Shown in pieces: positions 6,828 to 14,563 of a DNA stretch of 24,154 nt (within the stretch, counting starts at the first letter, position 1; each line of letters begins with the position of its first letter). Location: assembly GCA_011064865.1 (NCBI GenBank), contig JAAKFX010000008.1:1-24154 (forward strand), written 5' to 3'. Both the position numbers and the translations under genes were made by a program. Under the pieces are notes generated by a model. That model ran no database searches. It was given only the letters and a program-made list of their open reading frames with translations, and had not been told where the DNA came from. The stretch comes from Candidatus Anoxychlamydiales bacterium. GTDB lineage: Bacteria > Chlamydiota > Chlamydiia > Chlamydiales > SM23-39.

Positions 6828-8111
6828 TCAAAAAGATCCAAGTCCAATTCCTAATCTAAAAATCAGCCCCTTTTTTAAAGAAAAGCCAGCTACATATCCA
6901 TTTGATTTATAACCTACCTCTGAGAAAAAAGAGATTTCATGTTTTTTTGAAAATTTTCTATCATAAATCAAATAAGACGATATTCCAAATCTCATCTTAT
7001 TTAAATCAGTCTCGCTATAGCCTACCTGAACATTATCAAATATAAACAGAGCTGATTTTGAAAAAATCTTGGGTTGATAAAAAATATCCGCTCTAAAACC
7101 CAACGTATTTAAATTAAACTTATATAAGTTTGGATATTCAAAACCGAGCCCAAAATAGGTATTATTATTGTGCTTACCAGCTCTAAAATATGAATAAATT
7201 GCTCTATTTTTATACGACATAAAATTTTCTAAATAGTATTCCGGACCAAATGGAGTTAAACCTAATCTCAAATTAGGTAAAAATCTCACATCTTTTATTT
7301 TTATCATCGGAAAAGATATATCTTTTCCCGTAAAAATATAATAAAAAAAGGCACCAATTGTATAATATGTTGTTGGATCTACAAAATTAATGAGTGATGC
7401 TATTTTCAAATCAGATTTTGTTAAATTATCATCTGTATAGGTATTGTTTAACCAAATAAGATATCCTTCAATATCATGTCCCGTATCTGCAAAAAATATC
7501 GAATTATCCATTGAAAGAACATAATTTGTAAGATCATGCTGAGCTTGAAAATACAATATCGATTTTTTAGGATCTACTCTCAATGAGAGAGCCCATTTCA
7601 TTTTTATTCTATTTGCTAATATTGCAGTAGCTTCCACGCCAGCTGAGCTAATAGCTGTTACTTGAAACGATGTTAAATCGCTATTAAAGTTATAGTTAGT
7701 TGCGCCTCCCCCTTTTCCATAAGGCTGAGGCAAATCAATTTTATATTTTCTAACTTTCACTCTACTAGATCCAATATCTCTTATTCGATAACCATGGCCA
7801 AAAACTTCATGTTGAACAACAAGCTCTAACTCAGATAGAGGCTGCCAAAAAAGAAACATCTCTAAAAGTCTTGCAGAGACATATAAAAATTTCATCTCTG
7901 GCTTTATAGGAAGAGACCAATTTAGAAATTTTTCAATGGACTCATGAAATGTTAATAGATTTTCAGCTCCAATATATGGTGAAAAATCTATATCCGCTTC
8001 TAAATAATATGTTGGTAAATATTTTGCTTCTTCTTTTTTTTCTATATTTTTTTCATTAGCATTTAAACTAAAAAATGCTGAAATGAGCGCTATAATTATT
8101 ATTCTTTTCAT
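6828..8111 (-). CDS. Exported, probable outer-membrane beta-barrel protein with HEVFGH motif
   Basis: 427 aa. Signal peptide at residues 1-18 (MKRIIIIALISAFFSLNA, cleavage near NA/NE). Residues 75-110 are amphipathic and lead into VVQHEVFGHGYR, with H101-E102-x-x-G-H106. That spacing (HExxxH, with GH) resembles the zinc site of dipeptidyl peptidase III (HELLGH). A possible third ligand is E160 in SSAGVEATAILA. From about residue 240 on, alternating aromatic and hydrophobic stretches end in FRLGIGLGSF with terminal Phe, as in BAM-inserted barrels. So it may be a barrel with a periplasmic zinc-binding or proteolytic portion (inference), or the motif may be structural only. I do not recognise a named family. 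It has no clear Shine-Dalgarno. Confidence 0.7.
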   Translation of the reverse strand: MKRIIIIALISAFFSLNANEKNIEKKEEAKYLPTYYLEADIDFSPYIGAENLLTFHESIEKFLNWSLPIKPEMKFLYVSARLLEMFLFWQPLSELELVVQHEVFGHGYRIRDIGSSRVKVRKYKIDLPQPYGKGGGATNYNFNSDLTSFQVTAISSAGVEATAILANRIKMKWALSLRVDPKKSILYFQAQHDLTNYVLSMDNSIFFADTGHDIEGYLIWLNNTYTDDNLTKSDLKIASLINFVDPTTYYTIGAFFYYIFTGKDISFPMIKIKDVRFLPNLRLGLTPFGPEYYLENFMSYKNRAIYSYFRAGKHNNNTYFGLGFEYPNLYKFNLNTLGFRADIFYQPKIFSKSALFIFDNVQVGYSETDLNKMRFGISSYLIYDRKFSKKHEISFFSEVGYKSNGYVAGFSLKKGLIFRLGIGLGSF

Positions 8112-8289
8112 GAACTTTTGAGCATACTTTTTAAAAATTAGAAAGATTGTAAATAAAACAAATATAAAATCGCAAATTAAAATAATTTCTTTACGAAAAT
8201 AAAAAAAAGTAAAAAAAACTTAAATTAAAATAAATAATTATTTACATTACTCATCTTTTATTTTTTTAATCAAAACTTAGGAGTTTTTT

Positions 8290-8625
8290 ATGAGTTTCAA
8301 TATAAGTGGTGTTTCTTCAGCTATTTCTACAGCTATTTCTACAGTCTCACCTTATCTACCTGCTCTTTGTCATCTAGACCCCGCGTCCTCTACTATATCA
8401 GATAATGACAAATTACTTCACTTTGCAGGGTTAGTTTTAGGTACGTTCGGTATAACATACAGTTTATTTTTGGTAGCCTCTGAAAGAAGAAAACATGTTG
8501 CTTGTCATCTTTTTTTATCCGCAGTATCAATAACTTCTTTAGCTGCTCAATATCTGTTGTTGAATACAATACCATTTGAAAATGCTGGTGGAAATGCAAC
8601 TAATTTTACAAATTCAACTTCTTAA
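8290..8625 (+). CDS. Inc-like small bilobed membrane protein, copy 1
   Basis: 111 aa. Two hydrophobic segments (about residues 42-63 and 70-92) are separated by a short basic loop (SERRKH), the bilobed hydrophobic domain used to recognise chlamydial inclusion-membrane proteins. The N terminus (residues 1-40) is Ser/Thr/Ile-rich and lacks a cleavable signal peptide, as expected for a type III secretion substrate; the C terminus ends NATNFTNSTS. A 12-bp tandem duplication (8319-8330, 8331-8342) makes the SAISTAIST stretch. AGGAG at 8279-8283 precedes the ATG. It is followed 65 bp later by a paralog with near-identical N and C termini. Function unknown; an Inc role is inference from topology and the apparent chlamydial host. 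Confidence 0.7.
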   Translation: MSFNISGVSSAISTAISTVSPYLPALCHLDPASSTISDNDKLLHFAGLVLGTFGITYSLFLVASERRKHVACHLFLSAVSITSLAAQYLLLNTIPFENAGGNATNFTNSTS

Positions 8626-8648
8626 TAAATTGGTTATTTTTTTGAACT

Positions 8649-8667
8649 AGCCGCAATAAATGCGGCT
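8649..8667 (+). terminator. Hairpin between the two Inc-like genes
   Basis: Perfect 7-bp stem AGCCGCA/TGCGGCT with a 5-nt loop, G+C-rich for this genome, 24 bp before the second gene. The T-run after it is very short, so it could be a weak terminator or an mRNA-stabilising element that sets different levels for the two paralogs. Confidence 0.45.
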
Positions 8668-8690
8668 TCATATAACTTAGGAGTTTTTTT

Positions 8691-9020
8691 ATGAATTTCA
8701 ATATCAGCATTGTTTCTTCAACTATTTCTACAGTCTCTCCTTATCTACCTGCTCTTTGTCATCTAGATCCAGCATCTACTACTATAACTGAAGAGGAGAA
8801 ATTATTTAACTATGCAATGTTAGCTTTAAATACACTAGCTTTAACGAGCAGCTTATTTTTTGCTTTTTCTAATAGAAAAAATTTAAAAGAAGTTGCTATA
8901 TCACTTGGGTTGCCTGCTGTAGCTGTAATTTGTTTCGTTGCTCAATATATGGAATTGAATTCAATACCATTTGAAAGCACTGGTCGAAATGCAACTAATT
9001 TTACTAATTCAACTTCTTAA
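8691..9020 (+). CDS. Inc-like small bilobed membrane protein, copy 2
   Basis: 109 aa, tandem paralog of the preceding gene. YLPALCHLDPAS and the C-terminal ATNFTNSTS are identical, while the hydrophobic lobes have diverged (about residues 40-60 and 66-88, loop NRKNLKE). The leader TAACTTAGGAGTTTTTTTATG repeats that of copy 1, so the duplication included the ribosome binding site. The 12-bp internal duplication of copy 1 is absent. Conserved ends with diverging membrane lobes suggest the termini carry the secretion signal or a shared contact (inference). Confidence 0.7.
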   Translation: MNFNISIVSSTISTVSPYLPALCHLDPASTTITEEEKLFNYAMLALNTLALTSSLFFAFSNRKNLKEVAISLGLPAVAVICFVAQYMELNSIPFESTGRNATNFTNSTS

Positions 9021-9090
9021 TAACCTGGTCGATTTTTTTAAATAAAAGCTCGCTCATTCCCCTTCCTTTAGGGCAATAGTTCACAAAATC

Positions 9091-9162
9091 GCACCGGAGA
9101 GGACTCGAACCCCCAACAACTTGGTCCGAAGCCAAGTGCTCTATCCATTGAGCTACCGGTGC
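9091..9162 (-). tRNA. tRNA-Arg (anticodon UCG)
   Basis: Full cloverleaf on the minus strand: acceptor GCACCGG/CCGGTGC is perfect; the anticodon stem CTTGG/CCAAG encloses CTTCGGA, giving anticodon TCG; the T-loop is TTCGAGT with two G-U pairs in its stem. 72 nt. CCA is not encoded. Confidence 0.97.
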
Positions 9163-9269
9163 TTAAATACCCTTTGAAAATAACTCATTCTTTTGAATAA
9201 GTCTATTTGAATTTTTTTCTAAAAACAGATACATTTATATATAAATTATAATTACTTACTACTTTTTCT

Positions 9270-9929
9270 ATGTTAGTTAAAACTCAGGGAATAACCCTAA
9301 AAGCAACTCCTTTTCAAGATAGATCTAAAATCTTGCAAATTTTGACAAAAGATTTTGGATTAATCTCTGTTATTATAAAAAATCTTTCAAAAAAAAATTT
9401 AAATTTACTATCTATCAGCTCTTTATTTACGGTATCAGAGCTTGTTTTAAAAAAAGCAAAATCTGATATTTTTACTTTTCGAGATGGCTCTTTAATAGAG
9501 GCCAATATGCATCTTAGAAAAGATCTAAAATTTATAAATGGAGCTTCTTTTATGACAAAAGCTATTTTATCTACAAATGTTCATCATAAAAAAGAGAGTC
9601 ACTATTTTCTTTTAAAAAGTTATTTAAAAAATATATCTATAAATCCAGATGCTATTTTTTTAAGTTTTTTATTAAAAATTTTATCAAGTGAAGATTTTTT
9701 GCATTTAAAAACTCAGTGTAATATTTGTGAAAATCTAGCTGAAAGCATACAGCAAGGAGAGAGTCTTTGTTTAAAACATTCTAATGATTTTGCAATAAAA
9801 TTTAGTCTAGAGGATTTTAAAAAAATGTTCGTTTTATGTTTTTCAAAATCTTTTTCTCTTTTAGAGAAAATTGATATTTCTCAAAATTTAAAAGAAAAAA
9901 TAAACTCTTTGTTTCAAGAGCTTATTTAA
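9270..9929 (+). CDS. recO: DNA repair protein RecO
   Basis: 219 aa, close to the family norm. The N-terminal OB fold starts with the usual VKTQGITLKATPFQDRSKIL and continues with TKDFGLISVIIKNL. A helical region follows, then the zinc motif C150-x2-C153 ... C167-x2-H170 (CNIC ... CLKH), with His in place of the last Cys. RecO loads RecA onto SSB-coated single-stranded DNA together with RecR in gap repair. The start at ATG 9270 is fixed by homology of MLVKTQGI; the Shine-Dalgarno is weak. Its placement between atoC and yidD/pheT agrees with Chlamydia. It is monocistronic here, flanked by opposite-strand tRNA genes. Confidence 0.9.
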   Translation: MLVKTQGITLKATPFQDRSKILQILTKDFGLISVIIKNLSKKNLNLLSISSLFTVSELVLKKAKSDIFTFRDGSLIEANMHLRKDLKFINGASFMTKAILSTNVHHKKESHYFLLKSYLKNISINPDAIFLSFLLKILSSEDFLHLKTQCNICENLAESIQQGESLCLKHSNDFAIKFSLEDFKKMFVLCFSKSFSLLEKIDISQNLKEKINSLFQELI

Positions 9930-9952
9930 GGATATACTCCCTAAAAAATTTT

Positions 9953-10020
9953 GCCCAAATTAGATTAATTTGAGAGCTAAAAAAGGGTTAAATTAGCTCT
10001 CTGAGAGAGCTGCTTTGGGC
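9953..10020. promoter_or_regulatory. Nested inverted repeats with two alternative hairpins
   Basis: Outer arms GCCCAAA (9953-9959) and TTTGGGC (10014-10020) enclose GAGAGCT (9972-9978), AGCTCTC (9995-10001) and a second GAGAGCT (10005-10011). The central AGCTCTC can pair with either GAGAGCT, so two hairpins exclude each other. It lies between recO and tRNA-Leu. On the minus strand the proximal hairpin is followed, after nine bases, by six T residues, so it may terminate the tRNA-Leu transcript. Confidence 0.5.
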
Positions 10021-10075
10021 ATTTAACAACTTAACCTGAATATTTCACCCGGAAGATAAAAAAATAATAAGATTT

Positions 10076-10158
10076 GCGAAAGGGGGGACTCGAACCCCCA
10101 AAGGATTTCTCCCACTACCACCTCAAGGTAGCGTGTCTACCAATTCCACCACTTCCGC
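10076..10158 (-). tRNA. tRNA-Leu (anticodon GAG)
   Basis: 83-nt class II tRNA on the minus strand. The acceptor GCGGAAG/CTTTCGC includes one G-U pair. The anticodon stem CTACC/GGTAG surrounds TTGAGGT, giving GAG, which reads CUC/CUU. It has the expected long variable arm, and the T arm is GGGGG-TTCGAGT-CCCCC. CCA is not encoded. Confidence 0.97.
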
Positions 10159-10233
10159 GAAGATTTTTGAAAAAATATAACGAAAATATAAAAAGTTCAC
10201 AAGCTATATGATACTTTATATATGTAAAGAGGC

Positions 10234-11892
10234 TTAATTAGAACAATCTTCAATCCAAGCATCTGAAGAAAAAGGCTTCTCGGTTACATGCTCTATTAAG
10301 TGATCCCATCTGTAATAGCTGCCTTTAGAAAACATCTTTTCTTTTAAAAATTTAGCAGCTGTTTTTTTCCAGATTTTATCATCTTCAGCAATGTTTAAAA
10401 GCTCTTTTTGAAGAGTTGAAGCAAATACTTCTCCGAGTAGATAACTATAGTAATAGACTGGGGCTAAGCCAACGTGGTATTTTGCTGCCCAATCAGCTTT
10501 TTTTTCTCTATTTTCTGGACGGGATGTTTTGTAGTATTTTTCAAATAAAGACCACCAAAGATTGTTTAAATCTTGAGTTGGGTCTTCATACATTTTAGCT
10601 TCAAATTCAGTTATCATGAAAGCTGATCTTGAAAAAAATAGTTGTCTTCTTTTTAGACCTAGATGAACATCATCTAAAACCTTTTCATCTGTGACATCTA
10701 AAAATTCTTGTAGAAATTCTTTAGTATATACTTGTCTACCCATCAAAAGAGCTATAGCCTCTGTTGTTAAAACATGAGGATGTTCTCGGAGGAGCCACGG
10801 TAGATCTTTATCAATTGATAAATCGTATATGGCATGGCCAAATTCATGTAAAAGTGTCTCCATCCATTGAATGTTAGGTTTTATATTATTTAAAGTTCTA
10901 ACATCGTTTTTTCTATCTATAGAAATACAAAAAGCGTGTTGATTTTTCCCCTCTTTTTCATAAAGATCACTTCTTTTAATCAGAGTCTCTAAATCAAAAC
11001 CCATTTTTTCATAAAAAGATTTAGAAATTTTTAAAATATCTTTATCTTTAAAATACTCATCTAAATTGGGAGATTCTATTGGATCCATTTGGCAAAATGG
11101 ATCTTTATGTGCCCAAGGTCCGAGTTCATCCATATTTACATCATACCATTTAGATAGAGTATCATTTACATCTAATAAAACTTGTGAAAAAGAATTGTCT
11201 GTTTGATTTTTTAAATCATCAAATGTGTTAAAAAGCTCATCTTTACTAATATCGCTAAGATCTAACATCATATCAAAATAATTGTCATAGCCCATATGTT
11301 TTGCAGCTTTATTTCTCAGCTCAACAAGCTCTACTATTTTAGGTGCTAATATAACACCAACTTCTTTAGATGCATTCCATGCTTTTTTTCTAAGATCTAC
11401 TTGTTTTTCATTTTTTAAAATCTCTCTAAGCTCGTTTTCCGTAAAAATTTTACCATCGATTTTAGATCTGAAATTTGCGTATGTTTGATTTAAAGCTGCC
11501 TCTTTTATAGAGAGATCTTTTAAAATGTCTTTTGGAAGCATATTCATTTTAAATTGTTTTATTAAAATATCTATTTGTCTAGAGATTAGAGGATCTGAAA
11601 AATTTTGATTTTTAAAATAAATCAAATCTTCATAAGCCTTTTCATCGCTAAACATTACTCTGAATTCATTGCTCAGTGATGCTACCAGATCTGCAGCATC
11701 AGCATTTCCTGTAGTCTCTAATATCCAAACAGCTTTATTGAGTTGCTCTTCTTTAACTTCTGCCTTTGATATAAACTCTTCTAAAAATTTATCAATAGAT
11801 TTATTTTGATTCATAAAAACCTCGTCCATTGAGTATACTATACTCAAAAAGAGGATAAATATCGCTGTGAAAAAAATTTTTATATTTCTCAT
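10234..11892 (-). CDS. M2/M3-type zinc peptidase (gluzincin), probably exported
   Basis: 552 aa from ATG 11892. The catalytic motif is LLHEFGHAIYD at about residues 347-357, followed by LPWLLREHPH and LTTEAIALLMGR, whose Glu is the expected third zinc ligand. PWAHKDPFCQ about 75 residues upstream resembles the conserved substrate-side motif of bacterial peptidyl-dipeptidase A (M2) proteins. By family it cleaves oligopeptides or dipeptides from the C terminus. ATG 11892 has AGGTG just upstream and gives an apparent signal peptide (IKIFFTAIFILFLSIVYS), implying a periplasmic enzyme; a GTG two codons earlier is possible. A start at the internal Met at 11829 would make it cytoplasmic and remove the overlap with yidD. 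M2 versus M3 cannot be settled by eye. Confidence 0.82.
   Translation of the reverse strand: MRNIKIFFTAIFILFLSIVYSMDEVFMNQNKSIDKFLEEFISKAEVKEEQLNKAVWILETTGNADAADLVASLSNEFRVMFSDEKAYEDLIYFKNQNFSDPLISRQIDILIKQFKMNMLPKDILKDLSIKEAALNQTYANFRSKIDGKIFTENELREILKNEKQVDLRKKAWNASKEVGVILAPKIVELVELRNKAAKHMGYDNYFDMMLDLSDISKDELFNTFDDLKNQTDNSFSQVLLDVNDTLSKWYDVNMDELGPWAHKDPFCQMDPIESPNLDEYFKDKDILKISKSFYEKMGFDLETLIKRSDLYEKEGKNQHAFCISIDRKNDVRTLNNIKPNIQWMETLLHEFGHAIYDLSIDKDLPWLLREHPHVLTTEAIALLMGRQVYTKEFLQEFLDVTDEKVLDDVHLGLKRRQLFFSRSAFMITEFEAKMYEDPTQDLNNLWWSLFEKYYKTSRPENREKKADWAAKYHVGLAPVYYYSYLLGEVFASTLQKELLNIAEDDKIWKKTAAKFLKEKMFSKGSYYRWDHLIEHVTEKPFSSDAWIEDCSN
11829..11847. promoter_or_regulatory. 19-bp perfect palindrome upstream of yidD
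   Basis: TTGAGTATA-C-TATACTCAA, arms of 9 bp around one base. It lies 19 bp before the yidD GTG and inside the N-terminal coding region of the divergent peptidase, or just upstream of its alternative Met start. It overlaps TATACT hexamers that could serve as a -10 box for yidD. Operator-like. Confidence 0.4.
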
Positions 11893-12073
11893 ACGCACCT
11901 ATCAGCTAATTGTTAGTCCTCATCTAAAGGACTGTTGCCGTTTTAATCCAACCTGCTCAGAGTACTCTCTGAGTGCTTTTAAAAAGCACGGCAGTATAAA
12001 AGCTGTTTTTTTAACTATCAAGAGAATTATTAAATGCCATCCCTTTCATAAAGGAGGCGATGATCCTATTTAA
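11867..12073 (+). CDS. yidD: Membrane protein insertion efficiency factor YidD
   Basis: 68 aa, normal for the family. It shows the YidD pattern: N-terminal amphipathic helix KKIFIFLIRTYQLIVSPHL, CRFNPTCSEYSLSAFKKHG (residues about 24-42) with the three conserved Cys including CC-RF, and IIKCHPFHKGGDDPI at the end. By family it is a peripheral inner-membrane protein that helps YidC insert membrane proteins. GTG start with AGAGGA 11 nt upstream. The 5' end overlaps the 5' end of the opposite-strand peptidase gene by 26 bp. pheT follows 67 bp downstream. The same order occurs in C. trachomatis (CT473 to CT475). Confidence 0.92.
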   Translation: MKKIFIFLIRTYQLIVSPHLKDCCRFNPTCSEYSLSAFKKHGSIKAVFLTIKRIIKCHPFHKGGDDPI

Positions 12074-12140
12074 ATTTATCTTTTCTGCAAATAAATTTTC
12101 AGATAAAATAATAAATAAAAAATATTTAAAATTTTAAGTT

Positions 12141-14516
12141 ATGAGAATTCCTCTATCACTATTAAATGAATTTTTAGATATCAAAAAAGAAATTAAAGAT
12201 ATCGCTCATCTTTTAACATCCGCTGGAATTGAAGTTGATAAAATTGAAAATTGTATTCCCCCTTTTAAAGGTGTTGTAGCTGCAAAAGTACTAGATGTAA
12301 AAAAACACCCAAAAGCTGATAATTTAGTTATTGCAAATGTTACAGATGGCAAAGATAGCTATCAAGTAGTATGCGGCGCTAAAAACTGCAAAAAGGATCT
12401 AATTACCGCTTTTGCAAAAATTGACTCTAGTTTAACAGATGAAAAAGGCAATATTTTCAAAATCAAAAAAGCGAAACTAAGAGATGTTGAATCTTTTGGA
12501 ATGCTGCTCTCTGGTTTTGAGCTAAAAATAAATTTAGAAGATGATAAAATCATCGATCTTGGAGAAGATATAGAGCTTGGTAAAGATCTATCTTATCTTA
12601 TTGATCCTGTTTTTGAAATCTCTTTAACTCCTAATTTAGGACATCTACTCGGTGCGATTGGTATTGCAAAAGAATTGGCATGTTTAACAAAACAAAAGAT
12701 AAAAATGCCACCTTTAAATCTCAAAGAAGAGACAAAAAAAATAGATGGAAGCATTTTAAAAGTTTTTATAGAAAACCCAAAATGTTTGAGATATACAGCT
12801 AGAGTTATCGAAGATGTAAAAGTTGGGCTATCCCCTCTTTGGCTTAAAAATGTATTAGAAGCCTCTGGATTTAGATCTATTAACAATATTGTCGATGCCA
12901 CAAACTATATAATGTTAAAATTCAATCATCCAATGCATGCTTTTGACTATGATAAAATAGAGAAAAATGAGATCAAAGTATCTGTAAATGATGAAGAGAT
13001 TGAGTTTGAGAGCTTAGATAATATAAATAGAAAAATCCCGAAAGATTCAATCGTTATAAAAGATGAAAAAAAGGTAGTTGCGATAGCTGGAATTATTGGA
13101 GGACAAAACTCCTCTGTTAGTGATAGTACAAAAACAATTGTTTTGGAAGCAGCTCACTTTGATCCTACATCTATTAGAAAAACATCAAAACTTTTAAATT
13201 TAAAAACTCAAAGCTCAATGCGTTTTGAAAAATCTATCGATCCTAATATGATCCCGATTGCAATAGACTATCTAGCAGCATTAATTGTAAAAATAGCTAA
13301 TGGCAAAGCCTTAAATGGTAAAATCGATATTAAAAAAGATGAATTTGAGCCTAAAGAGGTATCTGTTCGAGTTCAAAGAGCTCAAAAGATTTTAGGCACA
13401 AAAATATCTGAAAATGAAATGATCGAAATATTCAAGAGATTAGATTTTCAGATAATAGATGTTTCAGAAGAGGCTATATTAGTTCAAATCCCAACATATA
13501 GAAATGATATTGAGCATGAAATAGATTTGATAGAAGAGATCGCTAGAATCTATGGCTATAACAATATTTCAAAAACAAAACCATATTATAGAAGCTCTAG
13601 TGTTACCCATTCAGCAGAATATCTCTTCTGTCGAAAACTAAAATCTTATCTTAGAAGTTGCTCTCTTCAAGAGATCAATACTTGTGATCTGATAAGTCCG
13701 AAGTTTGCTGAAATAGCTCTTCTCAACTTAGATAAAGAAGCTTTAATAAATGTGAAACACTATAAATCTATTGACCAATCTATTTTAAGGCCAACACTGC
13801 TCCCCTCTTTATTAGAAGTTGTAAAATTTAATCACGATCATAAAAACTTTGATATTTTGGGATATGAAATTTCAAAAGTGCATTTTAAAAATCAAAAAGA
13901 TTATATTGAAAAGCTATCTTTATCAATAATACTTACAGGTAAAAGAAATCCCCATTTATGGGATAAATCAAATTTTGATGTTAATTTTTATGATTTGAAA
14001 GGAATAATAGAAAATATCTTATCGGCTTCAATTAACAAAAAATATAAATTTGAACCATCTAATAAAAAAGGGTTCCATCCATTAAAGCAAGCTAGTATTT
14101 TTTCAGATAATATTGAGTTTGCAATTATAGGAGAAGTGCATCCAAACGTTTTAAAAACATTTGACATCAAAAAAAGAGTCTTTTTTGCGCAATTAGATCT
14201 CAGCTACATGCTGAAATGCAAAAAAGATCATATGGATTTTAAAAAACTAATGCAATTTCCATCTACTACAAGAGATCTGACAATATCCCTCGATGAAAAG
14301 TTAAATACACAAAAAATCTTCGATATTTTTGATAAAATAGATTCATCTATATTAGAAAAGTTCTATATTTTAGATGTTTTTAAAAGTGTATCGAATAAAA
14401 AAAATGTTACTTTTAGATTCATTTATAGAGATAAAGAAAAAACTCTTTTAAATGAGGATATAGAGAAAGAACATTTAAAAATTACTGAAGAAATAACAAA
14501 ACATCTTGAAAAATAG
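12141..14516 (+). CDS. pheT: Phenylalanyl-tRNA synthetase beta subunit
   Basis: 791 aa, full length. Domains in order: N-terminal MRIPLSLLNEFLDI; EMAP-II-like tRNA-binding domain (about 40-150; HPKADNLVIANVTDG, VVCGAKN); B3/4 editing region (about 210-375; NNIVDATNYIMLKFNHPMHA, IAGIIGGQNSSV); B5 (about 395-475; IPTYRNDIEHEIDLIEEIAR); catalytic-like core (about 480-680); C-terminal anticodon-binding FDX-ACB domain (about 700-791; FPSTTRDLTISLDE). With PheS it charges tRNA-Phe as a heterotetramer. pheS is not adjacent. No Shine-Dalgarno is visible before the ATG, but the N terminus matches the family. Confidence 0.96.
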   Translation: MRIPLSLLNEFLDIKKEIKDIAHLLTSAGIEVDKIENCIPPFKGVVAAKVLDVKKHPKADNLVIANVTDGKDSYQVVCGAKNCKKDLITAFAKIDSSLTDEKGNIFKIKKAKLRDVESFGMLLSGFELKINLEDDKIIDLGEDIELGKDLSYLIDPVFEISLTPNLGHLLGAIGIAKELACLTKQKIKMPPLNLKEETKKIDGSILKVFIENPKCLRYTARVIEDVKVGLSPLWLKNVLEASGFRSINNIVDATNYIMLKFNHPMHAFDYDKIEKNEIKVSVNDEEIEFESLDNINRKIPKDSIVIKDEKKVVAIAGIIGGQNSSVSDSTKTIVLEAAHFDPTSIRKTSKLLNLKTQSSMRFEKSIDPNMIPIAIDYLAALIVKIANGKALNGKIDIKKDEFEPKEVSVRVQRAQKILGTKISENEMIEIFKRLDFQIIDVSEEAILVQIPTYRNDIEHEIDLIEEIARIYGYNNISKTKPYYRSSSVTHSAEYLFCRKLKSYLRSCSLQEINTCDLISPKFAEIALLNLDKEALINVKHYKSIDQSILRPTLLPSLLEVVKFNHDHKNFDILGYEISKVHFKNQKDYIEKLSLSIILTGKRNPHLWDKSNFDVNFYDLKGIIENILSASINKKYKFEPSNKKGFHPLKQASIFSDNIEFAIIGEVHPNVLKTFDIKKRVFFAQLDLSYMLKCKKDHMDFKKLMQFPSTTRDLTISLDEKLNTQKIFDIFDKIDSSILEKFYILDVFKSVSNKKNVTFRFIYRDKEKTLLNEDIEKEHLKITEEITKHLEK

Positions 14517-14560
14517 AGCACTTTGAAAATAATATAATAGTTTATAGCATTTGGGGGCTA
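14506..14560 (+). promoter_or_regulatory. Probable promoter of the MORN lipoprotein gene
   Basis: TATAAT at 14533-14538 is a perfect -10 hexamer; TTGAAA at 14506-14511 is too far (21-bp spacer), so the -35 is weak or absent. GGGGG at 14551-14555 precedes the ATG at 14564 and acts as ribosome binding site. Confidence 0.4.
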
Positions 14561-14563
14561 AAA

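Noticed and set aside
8272..8287. AAAACT-TAGG-AGTTTT mini-hairpin with the Shine-Dalgarno in the loop of the first Inc-like gene
   Set aside because: The stem is nearly all A-T and shrinks to 4 bp in the second copy, so it is unlikely to be a thermosensor or switch; noted only as a shared leader.
8393..8599. Minus-strand ORF opposite the first Inc-like gene
   Set aside because: Shadow of the plus-strand gene, with no ribosome binding site and improbable composition.
9043..9075. Possible terminator hairpin after tRNA-Arg (CCCT/AGGG)
   Set aside because: The stem is only 4 bp and the T-run is interrupted, too weak to annotate.
12362..12901. Minus-strand ORFs within pheT
   Set aside because: They are antisense to a conserved full-length synthetase gene; no independent coding evidence.
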